The notes: a model not told the origin generated them from the sequence alone. A DNA stretch of 64,000 bases from Pseudochelatococcus sp047501465 (GCF_047501465.1 NZ_JAZDRL010000001.1:62001-126000), one strand, 5' to 3'. Positions 53,000-62,785 are shown, numbered from the stretch's first letter. Made by a program: numbers and translations.

Positions 53000-55102
53000 G
53001 CCTGCGCGTAGCAGGCGGATGGCTTCGTCGCGCTCAAATAAATAAAGCAGTACACGCAGCGCACGTCCGCGCTCTGTTGCGAGGCTCGGATCGCGTTCAA
53101 GAATGAGGCGTGCGTCATCGCGGGCGATGCGCAGCAGATCGGCATCATCCTCAATGCGTGCGAGGTGGAAGGCGGGGGTGCCGGATTGACGGGTGCCGAG
53201 AATTTCGCCTTCGCCGCGCAGTTTCAGGTCTTCTTCTGCAATGCGGAAGCCATCCTCCGTCTCGCGCATGATGGCAATGCGGGCTTTCGAGACCTCACCA
53301 AGAGGATTCTTGTAGACCAGAAGGCATGTTGAGGCATCCGAACCGCGCCCAATGCGCCCTCGTAGCTGGTGGAGCTGTGCAAGACCAAATCGCTCCGCGT
53401 GTTCGATCACCATGATGGTCGCTTCAGGCACATCCACACCCACCTCGATAACGGTGGTGGCAACCAGAATGCGCGTCTCGCCGCGTTGGAAGGCGCTCAT
53501 CGCGGCATCCTTATCGCGCCCGCTCATCTTGCCATGCAACAGGCCAACAATGGGGCCGAATAAGCGCTGTAGATCCTCAAACCGTTCTTGCGCGGCTGCG
53601 ACATCAAGCATTTCGGATTCTTCCACCAGCGCACAAACCCAATAGGCTCGCGCCCCACGCTGCAAGGCGCGATGCAGCCCTTCAGCGACATCCCCTAGGC
53701 GGTCAAGCGGCAGGGCGCGCGTATCGATAGGTTGGCGGCCCGCGGGCTTTTCCAGTAGCAGTGAAACATCCATATCGCCAAAGCATGTCAGCATGAGCGT
53801 GCGCGGAATGGGGGTTGCCGTCATCACCAGCATATCCACACCATCGCCCTTGCGGCTGAGAGCAAAGCGCTGGTGCACGCCGAAACGATGCTGCTCATCG
53901 ATAACTGCCAGCCCCAAATCATGGAAAGTGACGCTGTCTTGAAACAATGCATGCGTGCCAATAACAATCTGTGCTTCGCCAGATTCAATCGCGGCAAGGG
54001 TGGCGGTGCGACCGGCGCCTTTATCGCGCCCGGTTAACAGCGCAACAGAGAGGCCCGCGGCCTTGGCCAATGGCTCAAGACGTGCAAAATGTTGTCGGGC
54101 GAGGATATCAGTGGGAGCCATGAGAGCGGCTTGCCGCCCAGCTTCCACCACGCTTGCCATGGCCAGTAGACCAACCACGGTTTTGCCCGATCCGACATCG
54201 CCTTGCAGAAGGCGCAGCATGCGTTGCGGTTCGCCAAGGTCGGCGCGAATGTCATCGAGTGCTTTTTGCTGTCCTTGGGTTAAAGCGAAGGGCAGCGCCT
54301 CAGTGATTGCCGCTACAAGATGTCCATCACCGGTATTGATGCGCCCTGAAGCCTTGCGGTGCGTTGCGCGCATAAGGGCGAGCGCCAATTGAGAGGCCAG
54401 CAGTTCATCATAAGCAAGGCGTTTGCGCGCTACGCTTTCAGGGGCAAAGACTGCGGAGGATTCGGGGCGATGCAACATCGACAGTGCTGTTGCGAAATTG
54501 GGTGAGCCCTGTTTTGCGAGCCATGCATTATCCTGCCATTCAGGCAGTTGTGGCAGGTTCTGCTCAAGCGCGACCTGCGCGATGCGGGCAATGGTGCGAG
54601 AGGTAAGGCCCTCTGTCTGCCCGTAAATTGGTTCGATCAGAGGCTGGTTTTCCGCCTCTTCAACCGTCATCACACGGTCAGGATGCACCATTTGGCGAAA
54701 GCTTTCCCAGAATTCGATCTGGCCCGATACAACACGTGTTTCGCCCAGCGGCAGCATTTTGTCGATGCGCGCCTGCGTCATTGAGAAGAAGACGAGCGTA
54801 ACATCGCCAGTGCCATCCTCGACCACCACACGGAAGGGGGCGCGCGAACGACCATAGGGCGGCGGGCGATGCTCAACCACACGTACAGTCAATGTCACGA
54901 TATCGCCGGCACGGGTATCGCGGATCAGAGGGCGGCGGCTGCGGTCGATCACCGAGTTTGGTAGATGAAAAAGCAGATCAACTACACGCGCCGGTCTTTC
55001 AGCCAAACCGAGCAGCCTATCGAACAATTTGCCCAAGCGTGGTCCCACACCCGGCAAGGCCGTGACGGCAGCAAATAGTGGATCGAGCAGATTGGGGCGC
55101 AT
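52997..55102 (-). CDS. recG: ATP-dependent DNA helicase RecG
   Basis: A 701-residue helicase that remodels stalled replication forks and Holliday junctions. It has the wedge/OB domain (GDIVTLTVRVVEHRPPPYGR), the helicase motifs QGDVGSGKTVVGLLAMAS, IVIGTHALFQ, VIDEQHRFGVHQR, TATPIPRTL, VATTVIEVGVDVPEA and QLRGRIGRG, and the C-terminal TRG region. Adjacent sdhE and mfd lie upstream in the opposite orientation, an order common in alphaproteobacteria. Confidence 0.97.
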   Translation of the reverse strand: MRPNLLDPLFAAVTALPGVGPRLGKLFDRLLGLAERPARVVDLLFHLPNSVIDRSRRPLIRDTRAGDIVTLTVRVVEHRPPPYGRSRAPFRVVVEDGTGDVTLVFFSMTQARIDKMLPLGETRVVSGQIEFWESFRQMVHPDRVMTVEEAENQPLIEPIYGQTEGLTSRTIARIAQVALEQNLPQLPEWQDNAWLAKQGSPNFATALSMLHRPESSAVFAPESVARKRLAYDELLASQLALALMRATHRKASGRINTGDGHLVAAITEALPFALTQGQQKALDDIRADLGEPQRMLRLLQGDVGSGKTVVGLLAMASVVEAGRQAALMAPTDILARQHFARLEPLAKAAGLSVALLTGRDKGAGRTATLAAIESGEAQIVIGTHALFQDSVTFHDLGLAVIDEQHRFGVHQRFALSRKGDGVDMLVMTATPIPRTLMLTCFGDMDVSLLLEKPAGRQPIDTRALPLDRLGDVAEGLHRALQRGARAYWVCALVEESEMLDVAAAQERFEDLQRLFGPIVGLLHGKMSGRDKDAAMSAFQRGETRILVATTVIEVGVDVPEATIMVIEHAERFGLAQLHQLRGRIGRGSDASTCLLVYKNPLGEVSKARIAIMRETEDGFRIAEEDLKLRGEGEILGTRQSGTPAFHLARIEDDADLLRIARDDARLILERDPSLATERGRALRVLLYLFERDEAIRLLRAG

Positions 55103-55215
55103 GGGGAAACTTGCAGACAGATGCGGTTGAAGGATTGCTTGAGCAAAAACGATGTAGGCGTTATATAGCTGATAGAAACGCCGATGGCGATTATATGTCT
55201 TTATAGGGACAAATC

Positions 55216-55554
55216 ATGAACGATTATTCATCTGCCGCTGACGTTGTCAACAACTCTGATGCCAAGGCTGATCTTTCGGACGGTCTAGACCTTGATACAC
55301 GTCGCCGGCGGCTGAAATTTCGCGTGTGGCATCGCGGCATGCGCGAGATGGATCTGATTTTCGGCCCCTTCGCTGATTCGGAAATGGACAAGCTCAGTGA
55401 GGACGAAGTGGCCGAGTTCGAGCGAATGTCTGAGTTGCAGGATGTGGATCTGTTCTCGTGGTTCAGCGCTGGTGAGGCGCCAGCCCCGCATGACACGCCG
55501 CTGTTTCGCCGGATCAAGGCGTTCCACACCCATACGTCGCCCGTCAACGTTTGA
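55216..55554 (+). CDS. sdhE: Succinate dehydrogenase assembly factor SdhE
   Basis: A 112-residue DUF339/Sdh5 protein that helps attach FAD covalently to the SdhA flavoprotein. The signature RVWHRGMREMDLIFGPFAD, with the RGMxExD motif, is intact, as is LQDVDLFSWFSAGE. It begins with a 25-residue acidic extension. It lies 12 bases before mfd and 113 bases from recG, which runs the other way. Confidence 0.93.
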   Translation: MNDYSSAADVVNNSDAKADLSDGLDLDTRRRRLKFRVWHRGMREMDLIFGPFADSEMDKLSEDEVAEFERMSELQDVDLFSWFSAGEAPAPHDTPLFRRIKAFHTHTSPVNV

Positions 55555-55566
55555 ACTGGTCAACCG

Positions 55567-58500
55567 ATGTCCTCATTGAAGCGCGCTGTCGATGCCCTCG
55601 TTCGGGGTGATAATGCTACGATTGCCGGAGTGCCCGATGGTTACGATGCGCTTGTCGTGGCTGAACTGGCGCGTGGTTTGCGGGACAAGGAATGGCCTGC
55701 GGTTCTTATCTATGTTGCGCGTGATGATCGGCGCATGGCGGCCATTGAGGCCGGGCTGACGTTTGCTGCGCCCGAGATCGAGGCGTTGTCTTTCCCTGCG
55801 TGGGATTGTCAGCCTTATGATCGTGTGTCGCCGACATCTGCGATTACCGCGCGACGGATGATGACATTGGCGCGACTCGCGCGCACGCGCTCTTCCGAGC
55901 AGAAGCCACGTGTTGTGCTCACCACGATCAATGCGCTGCTGCAGCGTGTGCCGCCGCTGCGGCAGGTGGCAAGTGAGACATTTTCGGCAGCTCCCGGCAA
56001 TGCCATCGACATGAACAGGCTGGTCGAGTGGCTGGAGGTTAACGGCTTTGCCCGTACGCCGACTGTGCGCGATACAGGCGAGTATGCCGTGCGCGGTGGT
56101 ATTGTTGATTTGTATGCGCCGGGCCTGGCTGAGCCTATTCGGTTGGACTTTTTCGGTGATACACTGGAATCGATCCGTGCCTTCGATCCGGAGACGCAGC
56201 GTACGACGCATCAGTTGCGCTCGCTCGATCTGGTGCCGATGAGCGAGGCCAAAATTACGGCGGAGACTATTCGACGTTTCCGTCAAGGATATGTGAAGGC
56301 ATTTGGCGCAGCAAGGCGTGATGATACGCTTTATGAAGCAGTGTCAGAGGGGCGTCGTCATCCCGGTCTTGAGCATTGGTTGCCACTGCTGCATGACGGG
56401 CTTGATACGCTGTTCGATTATCTGCCCGGTGTGCCGCTGGTGCTTGATGCACTGGCAACAGAGGCGACGGCTGAGCGCTTTGCGCAGATCAATGATTATT
56501 ACGAAGCGCGCAAGGCCGCGCGGGAGGATGTCGGGCCGTCCGCAAGTCCGCCTTACAATCCGCTGCCACCTGAGGCGCTTTATTTAACCGAGCGTGAGTG
56601 GGCGGAGCGTCAGGCAACGCATGCGCTTGTGCGGTTATCGCCGTTTAATCAGCCAGATGATGCCGCGCGCATGATTGTCGATGCTGGCGCAAAGCAGGGC
56701 CGTAACTTTGCGCCCGAGCGTGTTGATGATAGCGCAAATGTGTTTCAGGCCGCTGTCGATCATGTGCGCGACTGCGTGCTGGCGAAAAAGCGGGTCATCA
56801 TGGCTGCGTGGTCTGATGGTTCGCGGGAGCGGTTGTCACACGTATTGGCTGATCATGGTCTGAAACCCGTCACCAATGTTGGCCGCCTTGATGTCGCGCT
56901 GGCGCTTCCCCGTAATGAGGTGGGGCTGGCGATCTGGGGGCTTGAGGCTGGTTTTGAGACGAGTGATCTCGTTGTCATCAGCGAGCAGGATATTCTGGGC
57001 GACCGTCTCGTGCGTCAGAAGCGCAAGTCGCGCCGCGCACAGGACTTTATCGCCGAAATCGGCAGCCTTTCCGCCGGTGATGTTGTGGTGCATGTCGATC
57101 ATGGTATCGGGCGGTTTGTTGATCTGAAGACCATCACCGCTGCCGGTGCGCCACTCGATTGCCTCGAGATTCATTATGCGGGTGGCGATAAGCTGTTCCT
57201 GCCGGTGGTCAATATCGAGCTGCTGTCGCGTTACGGCTCTGAGGATACCGAGGTTACGCTTGATAAGTTGGGCGGGGGTGCATGGCAGGCGCGCAAGGCC
57301 AAGCTCAAGCAGCGCATCCGTTTGATGGCAAGCCAGCTGATCAAGGTTGCTGCCGAACGTGCAATGCGTGAAGCTCCGCGTGTGGAGCTGCCTGCCGGAC
57401 TCTACGACGAGTTCGCGGCACGTTTCCCATATGATGAAACCGAGGATCAGCAGAATACGATTGATGCTGTGCTGGATGATCTGGCGACGGGGCGTCCGAT
57501 GGATCGTCTTGTGTGCGGTGATGTTGGGTTTGGCAAAACTGAAGTTGCCTTACGCGCCGCATTCGCTGTGGCATTAGCGGGGCATCAGGTGGCGGTTGTA
57601 GTGCCGACAACGCTGTTGGCGCGGCAGCATTTCAATGGCTTTGTCGATCGCTTCCACGGCCTGCCGGTGCGCATCGCGCAATTGTCGCGTTTTGTATCCG
57701 CCGCCGAGATGAAAAAGGTCAAGGCAGGGTTGGCTGATGGCACTGTCGATATCGTGGTGGGCACGCATGCCTTGCTGGCCAAGACAATCAAGTTCAAGGA
57801 GCTTGGGCTTATCATTGTCGATGAGGAGCAGCATTTTGGCGTTTCCCATAAGGAGCGCCTGAAGGAGCTGCGTGCAGAAGTGCATGTGCTGACGCTCTCT
57901 GCCACGCCGATCCCGCGTACGCTGCAACTTGCGCTCACGGGTGTGCGTGAGCTATCGATCATCGCAACGCCGCCGGTTGATCGTCTGGCGGTTCGCACGT
58001 TTGTGATGCCGTTTGATGGCCTTTCTATCCGTGAGGCGCTGCTGCGTGAGCGCTATCGTGGCGGGCAATCTTTCTATGTCTGCCCGCGCATTGATGATCT
58101 GGCCGAGGTAAAGGCCTTCCTGGATGCCGAGGTGCCCGAAGCCAAGGTGGCGGTTGCGCACGGCCAAATGCCTGCCGGCCAGCTCGAAGACATCATGACG
58201 GCATTCTATGAAGGTAAGTTTGACATCCTTTTATCGACGACCATTGTTGAATCCGGCCTTGATATTCCGCGCGCCAATACGCTGATTGTGCATCGGGCGG
58301 ATATGTTTGGTCTGGCCCAGCTTTATCAGCTTCGCGGCCGTGTCGGGCGCTCGAAAACACGCGCCTATGCGTTGTTTACGATCCCCGCCAAGCGGCAGAT
58401 TACGGCAACGGCCGAGAAGCGCCTGCAGGTGTTGCAATCGCTTGATACCCTGGGCGCGGGCTTCCAGCTTGCGAGCCACGATCTTGATATTCGCGGTGCG

Positions 58501-59097
58501 GGTAATCTTTTGGGCGATGAGCAGTCTGGTCACATTCGTGAGGTGGGTTATGAACTCTATCAGCAAATGCTGGAAGAGGCTGTGGCCCAGCTCAAGTCCG
58601 GTGCAACGGATGATGATGAGGCGGATGATCAATGGTCACCGACAATCACAATTGGCACGCCAGTTATGATTCCGGAGGACTATGTTGCGGATCTCCAGCT
58701 GCGCCTCGATATCTACCGCAGGCTCTCCAAGATTGATGAAGATCGCGATATTGAAGCCTTTGGGGCCGAGCTGGTTGACCGCTTCGGTACCTTGCCGGAA
58801 GAGGTTGAGCAGCTGCTGAAGATCGTTTCGATCAAGGCATTGTGTCGCCGTGCGAACGTTGAAAAGGTAGAGGCGGGACCAAAGGGCGTGATCGTGGCAT
58901 TCCGCAACAGCTCATTTGCGAACCCGGCAGGGTTGGTGTCTTACGTGGCCGAGCAGGGTTCGTTGGCCAAGGTGCGGCCGGATATGCGCATTGTATTCAT
59001 CGATTCATTCGATACGGCCGAGCAGCGCCTCAAGGGCACGACGACGATCCTGAAGAACCTGGTCAAGATCGCCGAACGTCCCGTCAAAGCGGCCTGA
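55567..59097 (+). CDS. mfd: Transcription-repair coupling factor Mfd
   Basis: Mfd removes stalled RNA polymerase from DNA lesions and recruits UvrA; 1176 residues, full length. The UvrB-like N-terminal part (about 1-350) contains FPAWDCQPYDRVSP; the RNA-polymerase-binding domain has VVHVDHGIGRFVDLKTI; the helicase core has DVGFGKTEVALRAAFAV, VGTHALLAKTIKF, IVDEEQHFGVSHKERLK, LSATPIPRTL, LLSTTIVESGLDIPRAN and QLRGRVGRSKTRAYA; the TRCF C-terminal domain follows. Start ATG 55567 overlaps nothing and is 12 bases after sdhE. Confidence 0.97.
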   Translation: MSSLKRAVDALVRGDNATIAGVPDGYDALVVAELARGLRDKEWPAVLIYVARDDRRMAAIEAGLTFAAPEIEALSFPAWDCQPYDRVSPTSAITARRMMTLARLARTRSSEQKPRVVLTTINALLQRVPPLRQVASETFSAAPGNAIDMNRLVEWLEVNGFARTPTVRDTGEYAVRGGIVDLYAPGLAEPIRLDFFGDTLESIRAFDPETQRTTHQLRSLDLVPMSEAKITAETIRRFRQGYVKAFGAARRDDTLYEAVSEGRRHPGLEHWLPLLHDGLDTLFDYLPGVPLVLDALATEATAERFAQINDYYEARKAAREDVGPSASPPYNPLPPEALYLTEREWAERQATHALVRLSPFNQPDDAARMIVDAGAKQGRNFAPERVDDSANVFQAAVDHVRDCVLAKKRVIMAAWSDGSRERLSHVLADHGLKPVTNVGRLDVALALPRNEVGLAIWGLEAGFETSDLVVISEQDILGDRLVRQKRKSRRAQDFIAEIGSLSAGDVVVHVDHGIGRFVDLKTITAAGAPLDCLEIHYAGGDKLFLPVVNIELLSRYGSEDTEVTLDKLGGGAWQARKAKLKQRIRLMASQLIKVAAERAMREAPRVELPAGLYDEFAARFPYDETEDQQNTIDAVLDDLATGRPMDRLVCGDVGFGKTEVALRAAFAVALAGHQVAVVVPTTLLARQHFNGFVDRFHGLPVRIAQLSRFVSAAEMKKVKAGLADGTVDIVVGTHALLAKTIKFKELGLIIVDEEQHFGVSHKERLKELRAEVHVLTLSATPIPRTLQLALTGVRELSIIATPPVDRLAVRTFVMPFDGLSIREALLRERYRGGQSFYVCPRIDDLAEVKAFLDAEVPEAKVAVAHGQMPAGQLEDIMTAFYEGKFDILLSTTIVESGLDIPRANTLIVHRADMFGLAQLYQLRGRVGRSKTRAYALFTIPAKRQITATAEKRLQVLQSLDTLGAGFQLASHDLDIRGAGNLLGDEQSGHIREVGYELYQQMLEEAVAQLKSGATDDDEADDQWSPTITIGTPVMIPEDYVADLQLRLDIYRRLSKIDEDRDIEAFGAELVDRFGTLPEEVEQLLKIVSIKALCRRANVEKVEAGPKGVIVAFRNSSFANPAGLVSYVAEQGSLAKVRPDMRIVFIDSFDTAEQRLKGTTTILKNLVKIAERPVKAA

Positions 59098-59842
59098 GAA
59101 GGCTCGCAAGACCCACAAGAATACCGATCAGCACAATCTGATGCGTCAGGTAGATGATCAGGCTGTGCTGGCCGGTAAATACAAGAACCCGACCGATGAC
59201 GCTATGTGGCTGCCAACGTGGCGTATCTTTGGCGTGAGCGGGGTTTAGGCGCCATAGCGCGATGCCCATCAATACAAAGCCAAACCACGGAAAAATCGGC
59301 ACATAATCATTGCTGAGCGGTGGGATAATGCCCAGCCCAAGCCATAAGGCCCACGGTGCCTCGAAAACAGGTGCGGCGATAGCCCATGGCATGGCGAATG
59401 CGATCACTGCGGCAACCAGCACAAGCCATACGGGTGCACGCAAAAACGGTAGCGCTAAAACGCTTGAGAGCGCGATGCAGTGCAGGATGCCGAAAAATAT
59501 ATAGCTATCGGGAAACGCGAAATACGATCCCACCGTTACCACAAGTGCAGCCGCGACAATCATGCCTAGCCGCTTGATAAAGGAATGCCACCGCATACCA
59601 TTGCCATGCGCCAGCACAAGTCCAATGCCCACCAGAGTCAGAAAGGATGCGGCAATTGCCTTGGCGTAGAGGCGCAACATAGGATCTGTTGCGGCATTGA
59701 TGTGCCAAAAGCCAGTGAAATAAAGATCCCACATGAAATGATAGGAAATCATCGCAGCAATGGCGATGCCGCGCGCGACATCAAGTGCGGGTATGCGGGA
59801 GGCCCGGGTGGAAGAAGGCATGGATGTGTGGGAACCGATCAT
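59084..59842 (-). CDS. DUF1624 membrane protein (heparan-alpha-glucosaminide N-acetyltransferase-like)
   Basis: A 252-residue inner-membrane protein with about seven to eight helices. The start RIPALDVARGIAIAAMISYH, then FMWDLYFTGFW, FGILHCIALSSVLALPFL, FPWFGFVLMGIALWR and GQHSLIIYLTHQIVLIGILV match DUF1624, relatives of acyltransferases that modify polysaccharides or membranes. The frame runs on to 60466, but that stretch overlaps eda on the other strand and lacks membrane segments. The start at 59842 is tentative; 59821 is an alternative. Its end overlaps mfd by 14 bases. Confidence 0.85.
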   Translation of the reverse strand: MIGSHTSMPSSTRASRIPALDVARGIAIAAMISYHFMWDLYFTGFWHINAATDPMLRLYAKAIAASFLTLVGIGLVLAHGNGMRWHSFIKRLGMIVAAALVVTVGSYFAFPDSYIFFGILHCIALSSVLALPFLRAPVWLVLVAAVIAFAMPWAIAAPVFEAPWALWLGLGIIPPLSNDYVPIFPWFGFVLMGIALWRLNPAHAKDTPRWQPHSVIGRVLVFTGQHSLIIYLTHQIVLIGILVGLASLLRPL

Positions 59843-59972
59843 AGAAAAGTGGCTTTCATAAACGGGCAGGGTGTGTGATTTCGATTCCGTTAAGCTGGAA
59901 AACGTTTTAGACTCACACGCAAATGATGTGAACGACAAGAGGCGCGTTATAGCGCCATGGGGAGTAAAACTC

Positions 59973-60620
59973 ATGCAGCAGGTGCATCTCGACCGGATCA
60001 GGGCGTGTGGCGTTATTCCAGTGGTTACAATTAGCGATGTAAAAGCAGCGGTTCCGTTGGCTGAGACATTGCTGGAAGGTGGCATCGATGTCGTAGAGCT
60101 TACGCTGCGCACTGATGAAGGGCTTTCAGCGATTCGCGCTGTCGCGCGCTCTGTGCCAGGCATTCTGGTGGCTGCGGGTACAGTGGTGCATCCCGACCAG
60201 GTAAAGGCGGTGCGTGATGCTGGCGCCTCATTGGCGTTCAGCCCCGGCTTTAGTGAAACCCTGCATGAAGCGATGGTGCGTGAGTCACTCGACTGGTTGC
60301 CCGGTACAGCCACGGCATCAGATGTGATGCGTGCCGTTGCGAGTGGCCATCGCGCGGTCAAGTTCTTTCCGGCTGAGCTCGCTGGTGGCGTGCCCGCGTT
60401 GAATGCCTTGCATGGCCCATTTCCTGATGTGTCATTCTGCCCGACAGGCGGGGTAGGACCGCACAACCTTGCGGCCTATCTGGCGGTGCCACATGTGATC
60501 GCTGTTGGCGGCTCCTGGTTGGTGTCTCCTAAGGCGCTTCAAACGCATGACTGGCTTGCAATTCGCGAAGAGGCCCGCGAAACGCGCGCAGCTGTTGATG
60601 CCGCACGGGGTGTTCGCTGA
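59973..60620 (+). CDS. eda: 2-dehydro-3-deoxyphosphogluconate aldolase
   Basis: KDPG aldolase of the Entner-Doudoroff pathway splits 2-keto-3-deoxy-6-phosphogluconate into pyruvate and glyceraldehyde-3-phosphate. The 215-residue protein has CGVIPVVTISDV, VVELTLRT (catalytic Glu), GTVVHPDQVKAVRDAG, and the Schiff-base Lys in GHRAVKFFPAE, then CPTGGVGPHNLAAYL. Start 59973 has GGGGAG upstream; an earlier in-frame TTG/ATG at 59871 would add a non-family N-terminus. Confidence 0.95.
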   Translation: MQQVHLDRIRACGVIPVVTISDVKAAVPLAETLLEGGIDVVELTLRTDEGLSAIRAVARSVPGILVAAGTVVHPDQVKAVRDAGASLAFSPGFSETLHEAMVRESLDWLPGTATASDVMRAVASGHRAVKFFPAELAGGVPALNALHGPFPDVSFCPTGGVGPHNLAAYLAVPHVIAVGGSWLVSPKALQTHDWLAIREEARETRAAVDAARGVR

Positions 60621-60812
60621 GAGCAAACGGGCGTTGAGTGAAATGCTTAATAGCTTGGTCTGCGAAAATGCATGAAGTACCGAAATTGTTTGCTTTTGGT
60701 ACATAAAGCCTGTGTGTGAATCACTTTAGTAGTGGATTAACGCCTGTTTTCGCAGATCGATAATGTTATCGTTAAGAAAGTTTAGGTTCGCATTTATCAG
60801 GTGCTGCACACC

Positions 60813-61394
60813 ATGACGGATGAGACGCGTTCAGGCACGTATATAGCTGTCGATCTCGCAGAGATGGACGATGCTCCTCATGACCTCATTGAGGTAAGGG
60901 GGCGCATTAAATGGTTCGACGTATCGCGTGGTTTTGGCTTCGTAGTGCCTGATAATGGTATGCCAGATGTGCTTCTGCACGTAACCTGTCTCAAGCGCGA
61001 TGGTTATGAAACCGCTGTAGAAGGCGCCAGCATTGTTTGCGATGTGATCCGTCGTACTCGGGGCCTTCAGGTGTTTCGTGTGCACTCCATTGATGTGAGC
61101 ACAGCCCCTCATCCTTCTGAGCTGCCAGTGCGCACCCATGTTTCAGTGGTGCCGACGGGTGGTTTTGAGATGGTCGTGGTGAAGTGGTTCAATCGCCAGC
61201 GTGGTTTTGGCTTTGTGACTTGTGGTGAAGGTACGCCTGACATCTTCATTCATATGGAGACCATGCGCCGTTATGGCCTCATGGAGCTTACACCTGGTCA
61301 AGCGCTTCTAGTTCGTTACGGCGATGGCCCTAAAGGCCGCATGGTCGCAGAAGCGCGCCTTCCGGATATAGGTCACGCTCCCGTTTCCCATTAA
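60813..61394 (+). CDS. Protein with two cold-shock domains (CspD-like)
   Basis: A 193-residue protein with two cold-shock domains. Domain 1 is at about 27-95 (VRGRIKWFDVSRGFGFVVPD, DVLLHVTCLKRDGY), domain 2 at about 120-190 (VVVKWFNRQRGFGFVTCGEG, DIFIHMETMRRYG). Each has RNP1 (RGFGFV) and RNP2 (LLHV/IFIH). Tandem forms of this type are common in alphaproteobacteria, often next to DUF192 genes, as here. A GTG at 60801 opens the frame but ATG 60813 is preferred with AGGTG upstream. Confidence 0.92.
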   Translation: MTDETRSGTYIAVDLAEMDDAPHDLIEVRGRIKWFDVSRGFGFVVPDNGMPDVLLHVTCLKRDGYETAVEGASIVCDVIRRTRGLQVFRVHSIDVSTAPHPSELPVRTHVSVVPTGGFEMVVVKWFNRQRGFGFVTCGEGTPDIFIHMETMRRYGLMELTPGQALLVRYGDGPKGRMVAEARLPDIGHAPVSH

Positions 61395-61825
61395 GATTTA
61401 TTGTGGCGCTCTTTGCTGTTCACATGCCTCTGCGCGCAGGGCATGTGTTCAAGTGCTATATATTTCGTAAGCCATTGCCTCCGGTAAAAGGTAAAGATTA
61501 GAGAGCAATGCTGACACTTTCAGAGCGTCTGACGCTCTATTTAATTCGATGAAATCACATACATATTAAAACCTTTATATTACCTCTTCGCACGAAAGTG
61601 AGTTGACGTTGCAATGAGTTAAGCGTTATCTGCGAGAAAGCGTCAGCTGCAAATAAGTGACAGAAAGATCAATTCTCCATGCGCGCATGCAGCGAAATTC
61701 GCAGTAGGTGGAAGCGTGGTGTTTCATATCTGCGTTCTGCTGATTCGCTTTTTGTAGAGGAATGCATTGCAGCAAGGTTTAGCAACTTTGCGGTTTATCA
61801 TTCAATTTGATGGATTGAGGCCAAT
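61395..61825. other. 431-base gap between the double-CSD gene and DUF192
   Basis: No supported gene. It contains the palindrome AGAGCGT-CTG-ACGCTCT (61522-61538) followed by ATTTAATT, which may be a repeat element or terminator. Confidence 0.5.
61522..61538. repeat. Small AGAGCGT/ACGCTCT palindrome
   Basis: A 7-bp perfect hairpin with CTG loop. The arms are the same core as at 52958-52999 and in the 30593-30639 element. Confidence 0.5.
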
Positions 61826-62302
61826 ATGCAGGTGACTAGGCAATACGCAGACAAATTTCTAGCGTTGATGTTCGCATTCGGAATGTCTCTGCTATTTGCA
61901 TTGCCGGCCAATGCGATCATGGCAACTGAAACCCTGACAATTATGACAGGAACAGGCCAGCATCATTTCGAGGTTGAGATTGCGCGCACCGATGAGGAGC
62001 AGGCGCGAGGCTTAATGGGGCGGCGCTATATGCCTGTAGATCGTGGCATGATCTTCGACTACCCAGTCGTGCAGCCCGTATCGATGTGGATGGATAATAC
62101 TTTTATTCCGCTCGACATGTTGTTCGTTGGCGCAGATGGCCGAGTCGTGCGCATTGCCGAAAAAACCGAGCCAATGTCGCGGCGTTATATCCCCTCTGGC
62201 GCGCCAGTACGTGCTGTAATTGAGCTTAACGCCGGTACAGTAGCGCGCATTGGCGCTAAGATTGGCGATAAGATCGATATTCCTTTTATAAAAGCCCAGT
62301 AA
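61826..62302 (+). CDS. DUF192 family exported protein
   Basis: A 158-residue exported protein of unknown biochemical role. The signal peptide is about 1-30 (LALMFAFGMSLLFALPANA). The DUF192 domain includes EIARTDEEQARGLMGRRYMP, GMIFDYPVVQPVSMWMDNTF, IPLDMLFVGADGRVVRI and VIELNAGTVARIGAKIGD, in family order. A downstream hairpin terminator ends the unit. Confidence 0.93.
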   Translation: MQVTRQYADKFLALMFAFGMSLLFALPANAIMATETLTIMTGTGQHHFEVEIARTDEEQARGLMGRRYMPVDRGMIFDYPVVQPVSMWMDNTFIPLDMLFVGADGRVVRIAEKTEPMSRRYIPSGAPVRAVIELNAGTVARIGAKIGDKIDIPFIKAQ

Positions 62303-62308
62303 ATAATC

Positions 62309-62336
62309 AGGTGGGGATTTCCCCCCACCTTTTAAT
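62309..62336 (+). terminator. Terminator after DUF192 gene
   Basis: An 8-bp stem, AGGTGGGG with CCCCACCT, loop ATTTCC, followed by TTTAATTT. It lies seven bases after the stop codon. Confidence 0.85.
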
Positions 62337-62350
62337 TTCTATGGAATGGT

Positions 62351-62785
62351 TTAAGCGCTGAAGCTGCCGCCCCGTTGATTGCGGAAACGCGCATAAACAT
62401 CAGAACCGCCAGCGCGTTCTTGTTCCAGAAATTCATGAAATGCGCGCACTTCATCTGCGAGCTTTCGCCGTTCAGCATCAATGCGTTCCAGTTCTGCGCG
62501 TACATGGGCATCAAACTCTGCGTTACCCGTTGGCGCAAGGTCATCCGCAGCAACATTCGGCGCGCGATTACTGCCAAAAACATTGGCGAGGCCATCACGG
62601 ACGTTGTTCACCCCTGTACAGATCACATCGTCAAGATTGCGGGGAGAGGCTGAGCGATCATTCCAATATTTCCACGCAAGCACTACAAGGCCCAGAGGCC
62701 AGAAAATAATGAAACCAATCACAAGTGCTGCCAACTCAATCGGGCGCCACTGCATAAAGGGTGAGTTATTATCCCGTTGTGTCAT
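62351..62785 (-). CDS. DUF2852 membrane protein
   Basis: A 144-residue protein with one N-terminal transmembrane segment (IELAALVIGFIIFWPLGLVV) then WKYWNDRS, and a helical, charged C-terminal half (AHVRAELERIDAERRKLADE, VRAFHEFLEQERAGGSDVYA). That pattern matches the DUF2852 family of alphaproteobacteria; function unknown. It is convergent with the DUF192 gene. Confidence 0.87.
   Translation of the reverse strand: MTQRDNNSPFMQWRPIELAALVIGFIIFWPLGLVVLAWKYWNDRSASPRNLDDVICTGVNNVRDGLANVFGSNRAPNVAADDLAPTGNAEFDAHVRAELERIDAERRKLADEVRAFHEFLEQERAGGSDVYARFRNQRGGSFSA

Noticed and set aside
59843..60466. Upstream part of the long minus-strand frame continuing the DUF1624 gene, opposite eda
   Set aside because: It lacks the membrane segments of the family, is Ser/Thr/Ala-rich and lies fully opposite the clear eda gene; it is a shadow.
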